Origin: WHSV01 sp050694055
GTDB lineage: Bacteria > Actinomycetota > CADDZG01 > WHSQ01
Length of the DNA: 40,736 nucleotides
Assembly: GCA_050694055.1 (NCBI GenBank)
Contig: JBOGWX010000026.1
Span: 1-40,736 of the forward strand
Direction: 5' to 3'
The notes beneath the pieces are model-generated. The model did no database searches, was not told the origin of the DNA, and was given only the letters and a program-made list of their open reading frames with translations. Position numbers and translations under genes: made by a program. Numbering within the stretch: position 1 is the first letter of the stretch; every line of letters begins with the position of its first letter. Below, piece after piece: positions 24,016 through 31,166 of the stretch.

Positions 24016-24450
24016 TTACAGCACGCCCCAGGCGGTAAGCAGCTCCACGAACCGCGGCGTGCACTCGAGCGAAGCTACCTCGCTAAGCGGCACCCAGCGC
24101 ACCTGGTCGGCGTCGTCGCCGGCCACCGGCTCGGCCTCTCCCTCGTAGGTCGCGAGAAAGTCCATGATCACGTAGTGGGACTCCTCGCCGATGACCTCGA
24201 AGAATCCCGCCAGCTCACCGACGACCACCTCGAGCCCGGTCTCCTCACGGACCTCGCGCCTCACTGCGTCGGAGAGATACTCGGCGCGTTCGACCTTGCC
24301 GCCGGGCAGCGACCACAGCCCCCGGGCGGGTTCCTGCGCGCGCCTCACCATGAGGAGCGCGCCGTCCCGAACCACGATGGCCCCGACGCCCAGTGTCGGA
24401 GTTGCCGTGGCCGAGACACCCTCGATGAGTTGGGGAGCGGGCTCGTCCAT
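24016..24450 (-). CDS. NUDIX hydrolase
   Basis: ATG 24450 gives a 144-residue single-domain protein beginning MDEPAPQLIEGVSATATP. The NUDIX box is perfect: GGKVERAEYLSDAVRREVRE followed by ETGLEV (about residues 45-70), fitting G-x5-E-x7-REU-x-EE-x-GU. The tail WVPLSEVASLECTPRFVELL is also typical. Such small members hydrolyse 8-oxo-dGTP or other nucleoside diphosphate derivatives with Mg2+; substrate specificity is not readable. The gene converges on the kinase gene (12 nt between stops) and diverges from the EamA gene across 24 bp. Confidence 0.92.
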   Translation of the reverse strand: MDEPAPQLIEGVSATATPTLGVGAIVVRDGALLMVRRAQEPARGLWSLPGGKVERAEYLSDAVRREVREETGLEVVVGELAGFFEVIGEESHYVIMDFLATYEGEAEPVAGDDADQVRWVPLSEVASLECTPRFVELLTAWGVL

Positions 24451-24459
24451 GTCCGCACG

Positions 24460-24466
24460 TAGGCTA
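24460..24466. promoter_or_regulatory. Symmetric bidirectional -10 element
   Basis: TAGGCTA lies in the middle of a 24-bp gap between divergent start codons. Read rightward it is TAGGCT, 9 nt before ATG 24475; read leftward it is TAGCCT, 10 nt before ATG 24450. Neither gene has an SD. One near-symmetric element could direct leaderless transcription both ways. Confidence 0.45.
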
Positions 24467-24474
24467 CGTCGTTC

Positions 24475-25377
24475 ATGAAGACCTCGAAGCAAGTCAGCGC
24501 GCAGCAGCGTCCTGCCTGGGTCGCGTGGGCCGTGCTGACGGTGGGTGTGCTCGCCGCCTCCGTGGCCGCGATCCTCATCCGCTATGCGGAGAACGCCAAC
24601 CCCCTCGCGATATCGTTCTGGCGCTGCGCGCTGGGCGCGCTCGCGCTCGTGCCCTTCGCGCGCTGGCACGCCAGAGGCACAACGCGCGCGACCATCAAAG
24701 CCTCGGCTTTTGCCGGAGTCTTCCTCGCCGTTCACTTCGCCTCGTGGATCACCTCGGTCGGACTAACGAGCGTGGCGTCGTCGGTCCTCCTCGTGTCCAC
24801 TACCCCGGTGTTCACCGCGCTGGTCGCGTGGCTTGCCTTCAAGGAGCACTTGCGCGCGCTCGGCGCGGCCGGCATCGCTCTCACGCTGGTCGGTGTCGCT
24901 CTCATCGGTGGCGGTGATTTCGGCGGCTCGTCGGGTACCGGCAATCTCCTGGCGCTCGTCGGCGGAGCCACCGCCGGTGGCTACTTGATCTTCGGCGCGC
25001 TGGCGCGCCGTAGCCTCGGAATCGTCGAGTACGCGGTCATCGCCTACACCACGGCTGCCGCGTTACTGCTTGGCGTCTGCCTTCTCGGTGCGGTCGATCT
25101 CTGGGGTTACGAGGCGCAGACGTGGTGGGCGATCGCCGGCCTGGTCATAGGACCGCAGCTGCTCGGACACACCATGATCAACGCCACGCTGTCGGACATC
25201 GACGCAACCAGTGTGGCGGTCACCGTCATGGCAGAGCCGATCGTGGCGACCGCGCTCGCCTTTGCGCTGTTCGCCGAGACTCCCTCCGGCCTGATCTATC
25301 CGGGAGGGCTGCTCATCCTCATCGGCATCTATTTGGTGACGACGGTGAGCAGTAAACCCTCGGTTCCCCTCGAGTAG
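24475..25377 (+). CDS. EamA/DMT-family transporter
   Basis: The 300-residue protein has ten predicted membrane helices in two homologous halves, each an EamA domain. The hallmark of the first half is ILIRYAENANPLAISFWRC; the second half contains GPQLLGHTMINATLSDIDAT and ends with GGLLILIGIYLV. Drug/metabolite-type transporters export amino acids, nucleobases or other small molecules, and substrate cannot be predicted here. The N-terminus is a short hydrophilic tail (MKTSKQVSAQQRPA). The stop is 5 nt before the folP-like gene, so the two are probably cotranscribed. Confidence 0.9.
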   Translation: MKTSKQVSAQQRPAWVAWAVLTVGVLAASVAAILIRYAENANPLAISFWRCALGALALVPFARWHARGTTRATIKASAFAGVFLAVHFASWITSVGLTSVASSVLLVSTTPVFTALVAWLAFKEHLRALGAAGIALTLVGVALIGGGDFGGSSGTGNLLALVGGATAGGYLIFGALARRSLGIVEYAVIAYTTAAALLLGVCLLGAVDLWGYEAQTWWAIAGLVIGPQLLGHTMINATLSDIDATSVAVTVMAEPIVATALAFALFAETPSGLIYPGGLLILIGIYLVTTVSSKPSVPLE

Positions 25378-25382
25378 CGACG

Positions 25383-26237
25383 ATGATCAAACACGCGCGC
25401 GGCGAGTTGTCCACGCAGCACTGTCTCGTCATGGGCATCGTCAATCGCACGCCCGACTCGTTCTTCGACGGTGGCCGGATGGACCTCGCCGAAGCCGTCA
25501 CGTACGCACTGGAGCTCGTGGAGGAAGGCGCCGATATCCTCGACGTGGGTGGCGTCAAGGCGGGTCCCGGTGAGGTCGTGCCGCACGAAGAAGAGGCGGC
25601 CCGGGTCGTGCCCCTCATCGGCGAGCTGGCCGGAGCTGCGGGCGTTCCGATCTCGGTCGAGACGGCCGATCCCGCCGTCGCCGAGGCCGCGATCGAGGCG
25701 GGCGCGTCGATCCTCAACGACGTGAGCGCGCTCGCCGACGAATCCCTGGCGAGAGTCTGCGCCGATACCTCGGCGTCGCTGGTGATCATGCATCACGGGG
25801 GACAGGTCAGAGGTCGCCCGCGCCACCCCCGCTATGACGACGTGGTGGTTGCCGTCATCGAGGAGTTCGAGCGCTGCGCCGGCATCGCCACCGCGGCGGG
25901 GGTCGTCGAGGAGCAGCTGATCGTGGACCCGGGCCTCGACTTCGGCAAGACGACCTACCACTCGCTCGAGATCGTGCGGCGCCTGAGCGAGCTGACCGCG
26001 TTGGACTGGCCGGTGCTGGTGGCTCCGTCGCGCAAGGACGTGGTCGGTGAAAGCCTCGGGCTCGAACCGGACGAGCGACTCGAGGGAACCCTCGCCCTCG
26101 TCACGATGTCGGTCGCGGCCGGAGCGTCGGTCGTTCGAGTGCATGACGTGAAGCCCGCCGTGCGAGCCGTCAGGATGGCGGAGGCGGTGCTGGGGCGTCG
26201 AGCTCCGATCGACCCGGTTCGTGGGCTGTGGGATTGA
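25383..26237 (+). CDS. Dihydropteroate synthase homologue, FolP2 type
   Basis: This 284-residue TIM barrel is clearly in the dihydropteroate synthase family: VMGIVNRTPDSFFDGG at the first strand, DILDVGGVKAGPG, ILNDVSALAD, VIMHHGG, DPGLDFGKTTYHS and the final VRVHDV. The canonical NVTPDSFSDGG reads NRTPDSF here, and the pABA/phosphate loop STRPG that follows DVGGE in true enzymes is replaced by VKAGPG. These changes match FolP2 of mycobacteria, for which dihydropteroate synthase activity has not been found. I therefore do not assign the folate reaction. No folB, folK or folE gene is adjacent. Confidence 0.88.
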   Translation: MIKHARGELSTQHCLVMGIVNRTPDSFFDGGRMDLAEAVTYALELVEEGADILDVGGVKAGPGEVVPHEEEAARVVPLIGELAGAAGVPISVETADPAVAEAAIEAGASILNDVSALADESLARVCADTSASLVIMHHGGQVRGRPRHPRYDDVVVAVIEEFERCAGIATAAGVVEEQLIVDPGLDFGKTTYHSLEIVRRLSELTALDWPVLVAPSRKDVVGESLGLEPDERLEGTLALVTMSVAAGASVVRVHDVKPAVRAVRMAEAVLGRRAPIDPVRGLWD

Positions 26238-26325
26238 TCCAGTCGATGATGGCCTCTGCCACCAGTTCGGCCGGAACTTCGTACGCGCCCGTGACGATTG
26301 CCGTCCGCAGCTGTGAAATCTTCAT
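26170..26325 (-). CDS. Tiny FlgM-like (anti-sigma-28 type) protein
   Basis: On the minus strand ATG 26325 opens a 51-codon frame. Residues 1-20 read MKISQLRTAIVTGAYEVPAE and continue LVAEAIIDWI. The pattern K-I-x-x-L-R-x-A-I-x-x-G-x-Y-x-V, then V-A-x-A-I-I, is the core of the FlgM anti-sigma family, which binds flagellar-type sigma factors. The rest is a Pro-rich tail antisense to the last 68 nt of the folP-like gene, which weakens the case. The SD is poor (GTGG). No flagellar gene is nearby. If real it would be a minimal anti-sigma factor or a decayed remnant. Confidence 0.45.
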   Translation of the reverse strand: MKISQLRTAIVTGAYEVPAELVAEAIIDWINPTAHEPGRSELDAPAPPPPS

Positions 26326-26377
26326 CCACGGTTGGTATCGGCAGATCGTGCTTCCGAGTTGATAGATTCTTGTAATT

Positions 26378-26749
26378 ATGACGAAGCGCATATTGGTCGT
26401 GGAGGACGAGGAAGCGGTCCGCGAGCTCGAGAAGTTCATTCTCGAGCAGCACGGTTATGAGGTCATGGAGGCGCGCGACGGTCTCGAGGGGCTCGCCAAG
26501 GCCGAGTTTCGAAAGCCGGACTTGATCCTGCTCGATCTCATGATGCCCGATGTGTCGGGCGGCAGGATGTTCGACGAGATACGTCACCATCCTGCGACCA
26601 AAGACATCCCCATCGTGGTCGTGACGGGGAAGCCGGACGCTCACGAGATGTTCGACGACGCTATCGGTGAGGACAACGTCATCATGAAGCCGTTCGAGGC
26701 CGACGCGCTGGTCGAGCGAATCAGGACTCACATCGGCGACCCCGAGTGA
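26378..26749 (+). CDS. Single-domain response regulator (CheY-like receiver)
   Basis: The 123-residue protein is a lone receiver domain: acidic pocket VVEDEE, phospho-acceptor Asp in LILLDLMMPD (about residue 53), Thr in VVVTGKP and Lys in NVIMKPFEAD. No output domain or kinase is encoded beside it. Upstream, TAGATT at 26363 lies about 9 nt before the ATG and there is no SD, so the mRNA may be leaderless. Its last codons overlap the prepilin peptidase start (GTGA at 26746-26749), so the two are translated together, which may hint at control of pilus assembly or secretion. Confidence 0.92.
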   Translation: MTKRILVVEDEEAVRELEKFILEQHGYEVMEARDGLEGLAKAEFRKPDLILLDLMMPDVSGGRMFDEIRHHPATKDIPIVVVTGKPDAHEMFDDAIGEDNVIMKPFEADALVERIRTHIGDPE

Positions 26750-27522
26750 CGCCAGAGGTAATCCTGGCCTTCGTGCTGGGCTTGATCTTCGGCAGCTTCG
26801 GCACGGTGGCGGCGCATCGCATCCCCCGCCGCGAGACGATCGTAACGGGGCGCTCGAAGTGCCCCAACTGCGGGCGTGAGATCAAAGCCGCGGAGAACAT
26901 CCCCGTCCTCAGCTATCTCGCGCTGCGGGGGAGGTGCCCGGGCTGTGGAACCTCGATCTCACCCCGCTATCCGCTGACCGAGCTCGCCGTCGGGGTGCTC
27001 TTCGCTCTCTCGGTCGCCAAGTTCGGCCCGTCCGTCACGGCCGTGGTCTACGCGGCGTTCTTCTGGGTGCTCGTGGTGCTGACCGTGATCGACCTCGAGC
27101 ACAAGCTGCTCCCCAACCGGATCGTGTATCCGGCCTTCGTCGCGGGCTGGATCGGCCTCGTGATCGCGGCGCTGGTCGACGACCACACCGCGCGACTGAC
27201 GAGCGCGGCCCTGGGGGCCGCGCTGTTCGGCGGTTTCTTCTTGCTGGTGGCCTTCATCTACCCGGCGGGCATGGGCGGGGGTGACGTCAAGCTGGCCTTC
27301 GTGCTGGGCAGTTTCCTCGGCTATGCCGGGGGGGTCGGGGCGGTGATCGCGGGCATGTTCTTGTCCTTCCTCCTCGGGGGCGTCATCGGAATCATCGCCA
27401 TAAGGTTTTCGGGAAAGGGACGCAAGACTCAGATTCCCTTCGGTCCCTTCCTGGCCCTCGGGAGCGTACTTGCCGTCTTTGTCGGAGAGAACCTGGCGCG
27501 CGGCTACGTCGGCTTTCTCTGA
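26746..27522 (+). CDS. Prepilin peptidase (A24 family, PilD-like)
   Basis: GTG 26746 overlaps the receiver gene stop. The 258-residue polytopic enzyme starts with the N-terminal methyltransferase-type domain, including FGSFGTVAAHRIPRRE and the two zinc-binding pairs CPNCG and CPGCG. The aspartate peptidase part follows with catalytic Asp residues in TVIDLEHKLLPN and GGGDVKLAFVLGSFLG. It cleaves the leader of type IV prepilins or pseudopilins at the membrane and may N-methylate the mature end. No pilin or assembly ATPase gene lies in the window. Its 3' end overlaps the convergent regulator gene by 19 nt. Confidence 0.93.
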   Translation: MTPEVILAFVLGLIFGSFGTVAAHRIPRRETIVTGRSKCPNCGREIKAAENIPVLSYLALRGRCPGCGTSISPRYPLTELAVGVLFALSVAKFGPSVTAVVYAAFFWVLVVLTVIDLEHKLLPNRIVYPAFVAGWIGLVIAALVDDHTARLTSAALGAALFGGFFLLVAFIYPAGMGGGDVKLAFVLGSFLGYAGGVGAVIAGMFLSFLLGGVIGIIAIRFSGKGRKTQIPFGPFLALGSVLAVFVGENLARGYVGFL

Positions 27523-28742
27523 TCGTCGCCTGGCCGAAGATCTCTCCTGCCGATCGGCGCAGGCTCGAGCCGTGACTCGCCGAGGCCGTATCCGACCGCA
27601 CCGCTCCCGCGCTCGGAAAGATCTTTGAAGTTGTCCCTCACGAAGTCCGCCAGCCGCACGTCGGGCGGGATGTGAAGCTTGCGACGGATGCGGGCCTTGT
27701 GGCTGCGAACCGTGCCCGAGCTTATGCCGAGGATCTCGGCGATCTCGTGCTCGGTGCGCCTCTGGGCGAGGTGGGCGAGCACGTCCCACTCCCGCAGGGT
27801 CAGCTCCTCCGAGAGCGACAGCGTGCTCAGGCTGTGCTTACGGGGGTCGTCCGAACGCCAGCTCATGTTGCCTCCGGACTCCTTGGCCTTGAAGAGTGCG
27901 ATCTCAGCTTTCGACATGAGCTCGCCGGGTGTCTTGTTGCGGCTGTACTCGGAGATGCCCACGGAGACGCTCGTCAGAACCGCGTCGGACTCGATCTCTT
28001 TGACCGCGGAGCGAATGCGCTCGGCCGCAATCCATGCGGTCCCGGCATCGCTCTCGGGCAGCAACGCCGAAAACTCGTCCCCGTCGTAGCGGAACAGCAG
28101 GTCGGAAGCTCTCAGGCTCGACTTGACGACGCGCGCGAGACGTCCCAGCAGCCGGTCTGCCTGCTCCCGGCCGATCTGCTCGTTGATGGCGCCCATCTCG
28201 TCCACGTCAATGATCAGAACCGAGAACGGCGCTGAGGTTCTCTTGGAGCGGGCGATCTCCTCGTTCAGGCGCACGTCGAAGGCACTGCGTCCCGGCAGCG
28301 CGGTTATCGGGTCGACGGAGCTGCGCTGCAGTGCTTCGGCTTCTTTTCGCCGCCTGCGTATCGCCGACCAGATACGGGCCACGAGCTCACGCTGGTCGGC
28401 CGGCTTGGTCATGTAGTCGATCGCCCCGCCGTAGAGGCCCTTGAGCTTGTCGTCCACCCGACTGAGCGCGGACAGGCAGATGACCGGGATGTCGGCCGTC
28501 GTCGAGTCCTCGTTCAGAATCTCGAGGACCGCCAAGCCGTCCATTTGCGGCATCATCATGTCGAGCACGATGACGTCCGGATTGCGGCTTCGGGCGATCT
28601 CTATGCAGTCGGCGCCGTTGTCGGCGAGGATCAGCGAGAAGTCAGCGCGCAGCTGGACCTCTGCCAGACGCAGAAGGTCCGGGTCGTCGTCCACGACCAG
28701 AACTAGAGGCTGTTCGCCGCTGGGCTCGTTGTTTTCGGTCAC
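27504..28742 (-). CDS. Response regulator with REC, GGDEF-like and LuxR HTH domains
   Basis: GTG 28742 begins a 412-residue protein with three domains. A receiver spans residues 12-130 (VVDDDPDLL, phospho-Asp in VIVLDMMMP, Lys in YMTKPAD). A diguanylate-cyclase-like domain spans about 140-305 (DPITALPGRSAF, SVLIIDVDEMGAINEQIG), with the signature loop RYDGDEF in place of GG(D/E)EF. A LuxR-type helix-turn-helix spans about 325-385 (LTLREWDVLAHLAQRRTEHE, then IAEILGISSGTVRSHKARIR). A receiver joined to both a GGDEF-like and a DNA-binding domain is uncommon. The first Gly of GGDEF is Asp here, so the domain may be a weak enzyme or a GTP/c-di-GMP sensor. Target genes are unknown. It is encoded convergently with the prepilin peptidase. 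Confidence 0.9.
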   Translation of the reverse strand: MTENNEPSGEQPLVLVVDDDPDLLRLAEVQLRADFSLILADNGADCIEIARSRNPDVIVLDMMMPQMDGLAVLEILNEDSTTADIPVICLSALSRVDDKLKGLYGGAIDYMTKPADQRELVARIWSAIRRRRKEAEALQRSSVDPITALPGRSAFDVRLNEEIARSKRTSAPFSVLIIDVDEMGAINEQIGREQADRLLGRLARVVKSSLRASDLLFRYDGDEFSALLPESDAGTAWIAAERIRSAVKEIESDAVLTSVSVGISEYSRNKTPGELMSKAEIALFKAKESGGNMSWRSDDPRKHSLSTLSLSEELTLREWDVLAHLAQRRTEHEIAEILGISSGTVRSHKARIRRKLHIPPDVRLADFVRDNFKDLSERGSGAVGYGLGESRLEPAPIGRRDLRPGDDQRKPT

Positions 28743-28865
28743 CGCGATTTCTTGTCTCCACTGGCCCTGCCTTCTCCTGCGACCACGATGTCACGGAACA
28801 GGCGCAGTTTGAAGAAACATGAGGCCCCTATTTCGACTAGTTGTGGTCTCGGCGCGACCGGCCGT

Positions 28866-28871
28866 TACCAT
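28866..28871 (+). promoter_or_regulatory. Candidate -10 for a leaderless DUF5319 transcript
   Basis: TACCAT ends seven bases before ATG 28878 and no SD is seen. The position is that expected for a -10 hexamer with transcription starting at the start codon. Confidence 0.35.
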
Positions 28872-28877
28872 GAGGCC

Positions 28878-29366
28878 ATGAGTGACTATGTCGAGCCTCC
28901 GGACGGCGACCAGCCCGAAGAGCAGCCGCTGGACCCCGAGGAGCGCGCCGCGCTGCGCCAGGACCTCGTCGATGTGCAGGTCCTCAAGGAGGTTCTCGAG
29001 CCTAAAGGCATAAAAGGGGCGGTCTTCTACTGTCCGGACTGCGGCGAGGACCATTTCCTCGGCTGGGATCTTCTGGCGGGCAATCTCCAAGAGCTCCTCG
29101 AGGCGGGGGAGTCGCCCGTCCACGAGCCGGCCTTCGAGCCCAATCCCAACGACTACGTGTCGTGGGACTACGCCCGGGGCTTCCTGGACGGGTACGAGTC
29201 CTTCGAGCAGGAGGAGCTGAGCGAGATCGGAGCGCGGCTCGTAACCCGCCTGGTCAAGTCGGGGATGCGCCTCGAGGAGGTCGAGGGCGTGCTCGCCGCG
29301 GTCGGCCTGCAGCCTCCCGACACCAACGACGGCCACGAGCCCAAGCGGCTCAACCGAAACGACTAG
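28878..29366 (+). CDS. DUF5319 family protein
   Basis: From ATG 28878 the protein is 162 residues and very acidic. It has an N-terminal disordered part (DYVEPPDGDQPEEQPLDPEE), then ALRQDLVDVQVLKEVLEPKG, a CPDCGEDHFLGWDLL segment with a CxxC pair, PNDYVSWDYARGFLDGYE and a tail. This is the DUF5319 family found widely and almost only in Actinomycetota; the Mycobacterium tuberculosis homologue is a conserved protein of unknown function. It supports the phylum assignment. It is encoded away from the upstream regulator and followed by the ParA gene after 75 nt. Confidence 0.88.
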   Translation: MSDYVEPPDGDQPEEQPLDPEERAALRQDLVDVQVLKEVLEPKGIKGAVFYCPDCGEDHFLGWDLLAGNLQELLEAGESPVHEPAFEPNPNDYVSWDYARGFLDGYESFEQEELSEIGARLVTRLVKSGMRLEEVEGVLAAVGLQPPDTNDGHEPKRLNRND

Positions 29367-29386
29367 CGTTTAACCGTAGTCTCGAC

Positions 29387-29423
29387 GATCGAGCGGAAGA
29401 TCGAGCGGGAAGATCGAGCGGAA
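29387..29423 (+). repeat. Three tandem 12-13 nt repeats before parA
   Basis: GATCGAGCGGAA, GATCGAGCGGGAA and GATCGAGCGGAA follow each other directly (12, 13 and 12 nt), immediately before the GGAGGAG SD of the ParA-like gene. Tandem sites in this place suggest binding of a regulator, perhaps ParA autoregulation, or an RNA effect. Confidence 0.6.
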
Positions 29424-29441
29424 GGAGGAGCCGAACGAATC

Positions 29442-30227
29442 GTGGCCAGAATCGTCGCATTCGCCAACCAGAAGGGCGGAGTGGCCAAGACCACGTCGGC
29501 TCTGTCGATCTCGGCGGCCCTGGCTCGCAGGGGTAGGCGCGTCCTCAGCGTCGATCTCGATCCCCAGGGGGCTCTCACTTATTGCGTGGGGGCGGACCCC
29601 GACGGGATCGACGAGACCATCAACGACGTCCTGGTACGGCGTCTGCCGATCGAGAAGGTCATCATCACGCGGCCTGAGGGCGAGGCCTCGATCGACGTGG
29701 TGCCCGCCAACATCGACCTTGCGGGGGCCGAGGCGGTTCTGCTGGCCAAGACCGGCAGGGAGTACGCACTCGAGCGCGCCTTCAGGGAGATCACCGGCCG
29801 CTACGACTTCATCTTGATCGACTGCCCGCCCTCGCTGGGCATTCTGACGATCAACGGGCTGACCGCCGCACAGGAGGTCGTGATCCCGCTGCAGTGCGAG
29901 GCCCTGTCGCACCGCGGCGTGGGGCAGTTGCTCGAGACGCTGCGCGACATCCGCCACTTCACCAACCCACACCTCGAGATAACCGGCATCATCCCCACGA
30001 TGTACGACGGGCGCTCCCTCCACGCGCAGCAGGTGCTGGCGGACGTCGGCTCTCGCTACGGCGTGGCGGTGCTCCAGCCGCCGGTGCGCAAGTCGATCCG
30101 CTTTGCCGAGGCGGCCCAGGCCGGCAAGTCGATTCTCTCTTATGCTGCCTCGCATCCCGGCGCTCACGCGTACCGGGAGTTGGCGCGACAGATCGATGAG
30201 GGTGTAGATGAAGGTGTGGATGAATGA
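29442..30227 (+). CDS. ParA/Soj-family ATPase
   Basis: GTG 29442 follows GGAGGAG by about 11 nt. The 261-residue protein has the deviant Walker A motif ANQKGGVAKTTSA with both signature lysines, Walker A' in VLSVDLDPQGALTYCVGAD, and Walker B in DFILIDCPPSLG. ParA ATPases position chromosomes, plasmids or protein assemblies on the nucleoid. No parB gene or parS-like TGTTTCACGTGAAACA site is adjacent, so this is an orphan ParA or acts with another partner. The 3' end is a low-complexity repeat (DEGVDEGVDE), which leads into an ATGA overlap with a zinc-ribbon gene. Confidence 0.93.
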   Translation: MARIVAFANQKGGVAKTTSALSISAALARRGRRVLSVDLDPQGALTYCVGADPDGIDETINDVLVRRLPIEKVIITRPEGEASIDVVPANIDLAGAEAVLLAKTGREYALERAFREITGRYDFILIDCPPSLGILTINGLTAAQEVVIPLQCEALSHRGVGQLLETLRDIRHFTNPHLEITGIIPTMYDGRSLHAQQVLADVGSRYGVAVLQPPVRKSIRFAEAAQAGKSILSYAASHPGAHAYRELARQIDEGVDEGVDE

Positions 30228-30466
30228 GCAGAACTTCGGAGACGGGACGATACGCGCTCTACAGCGCAACCGAGCGCAAGCCCTTCACCGCGACCGTGGA
30301 GTGCTCCTCGTGCAGGGAGGAAACGCGCGTCTCCTACGTCGAGCTCGGCGCGCTAATGTTTCCCCTGCACTTTCACCTTCCACCCATGCTTCGTTACTAC
30401 AGTTCGTGGTTCCGCTGCCCCTCCTGCGGTAGGAGGACGTGGATGCGGATCCACCTCGACCGCTAG
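30224..30466 (+). CDS. Small zinc-ribbon protein coupled to ParA
   Basis: The ATG overlaps the ParA stop (ATGA, 30224-30227). The 80-residue product has two CxxC knuckles, VECSSCREETRV and RCPSCGRRTWM, separated by a hydrophobic stretch (LGALMFPLHFHLPPMLRYY), and is basic overall. This arrangement suggests a zinc ribbon around an aromatic core. I do not know a named family for it. Translational coupling to the orphan ParA suggests the two act together, which is inference. Confidence 0.75.
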   Translation: MSRTSETGRYALYSATERKPFTATVECSSCREETRVSYVELGALMFPLHFHLPPMLRYYSSWFRCPSCGRRTWMRIHLDR

Positions 30467-30483
30467 GCATAATCGTGTGAGGT

Positions 30484-30506
30484 TTCGACCGTTCCACGTT
30501 CGACCG
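30484..30506 (+). repeat. Direct repeat before the H1-like gene
   Basis: TTCGACCG occurs at 30484-30491 and 30499-30506, a 15-nt period. A weak -10 (TATTAG, 30508-30513) follows at once. It may be a regulator site for the DNA-binding protein gene at 30547. Confidence 0.3.
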
Positions 30507-30546
30507 CTATTAGTCCGATTCACCGACTGGAAGGGAGCCGGCATCC

Positions 30547-31020
30547 ATGGCACGGAAGACCAAGGCCCGCAAGGATCTCGACAATGCAACGAAACAGCTC
30601 AAGGACACCGCTAAGTCGCTCGCCGAAGTGAGCCGTAAGGCGGCCGACGTCGCATCCAAGACCGCCAGGGACATCGGCAAGACACGAGACGCAAAGCAAG
30701 CGAGGAAGGCCGCGCAGGTAGCCCAAGCGGCGGTGGCCGCGGCGGCCGCGGCGGCCCTCGAACTGGTTAGGACGGCCGGCCAGCAGAGCCAGAAGGGCGC
30801 CAAGAAGGTTTCGGGCTCGAAGGAGATGTCCGGCGCGAAGAAGTCGGTTCGCAGAGCCGCCGACGCTACCAAGAAGGCCGCCAAGACGACCGCAGCCCAA
30901 GGCCGCAAGCAGAGCGCCGAAGCGGTCAAGGAGGCTCGGAAGCGCACCCAGGGAGCGCGCAAGTCGGCGAGCAAGAAGACCACCAAGGCCCGCAAGACCG
31001 CCAAGAAAAAAGTCGGCTGA
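30547..31020 (+). CDS. Histone H1-like Lys/Ala-rich basic protein
   Basis: SD GGAAGGGAG precedes ATG 30547. The 157-residue protein is almost wholly Lys, Ala, Arg, Ser, Thr and Gln, with no Cys or Trp. Its first third is a helical, coiled-coil-like charged segment (LDNATKQLKDTAKSLAEVSR), followed by an Ala run (AQAAVAAAAAAALELV). Its last third is an H1-type tail with KKAAKTTAA and KKTTKARKTAKKKVG. Such tails bind and compact DNA without strong sequence preference, as in eukaryotic H1, chlamydial Hc1 and the extended tails of actinobacterial HU. Composition alone makes homology hard to claim. The gene follows the ParA pair, which would fit a nucleoid role. Confidence 0.8.
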   Translation: MARKTKARKDLDNATKQLKDTAKSLAEVSRKAADVASKTARDIGKTRDAKQARKAAQVAQAAVAAAAAAALELVRTAGQQSQKGAKKVSGSKEMSGAKKSVRRAADATKKAAKTTAAQGRKQSAEAVKEARKRTQGARKSASKKTTKARKTAKKKVG

Positions 31021-31055
31021 GCCTCAGCGGCTCGCACCGGGGACGTTTCCTATCT

Positions 31056-31076
31056 GGCGACCGGTGGGCGGTTGCC
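31056..31076 (+). terminator. Weak hairpin after the H1-like gene
   Basis: GGCGACCG-GTGGG-CGGTTGCC can form an eight-base-pair RNA stem with one G-U pair, 36 nt beyond the H1-like stop. There is no U-tract, so it is at most a weak or Rho-assisted terminator. Confidence 0.3.
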
Positions 31077-31166
31077 AAAGGGACATGCGGGTCGCTCGTC
31101 CAAACGGCGGTATTCGGCTAGTACGAAAACATCTGGCAGGGCGACGGGCGCCTGTTCGAGACTGAA

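Noticed and set aside
26746..27522. Part of a type IV pilus operon
   Set aside because: Only the prepilin peptidase is present; no pilin, assembly ATPase or secretin gene is encoded in the window.
29387..29423. parS or replication iterons
   Set aside because: The repeats do not resemble the parS palindrome, there is no ParB or initiator gene, and they abut the SD of parA.
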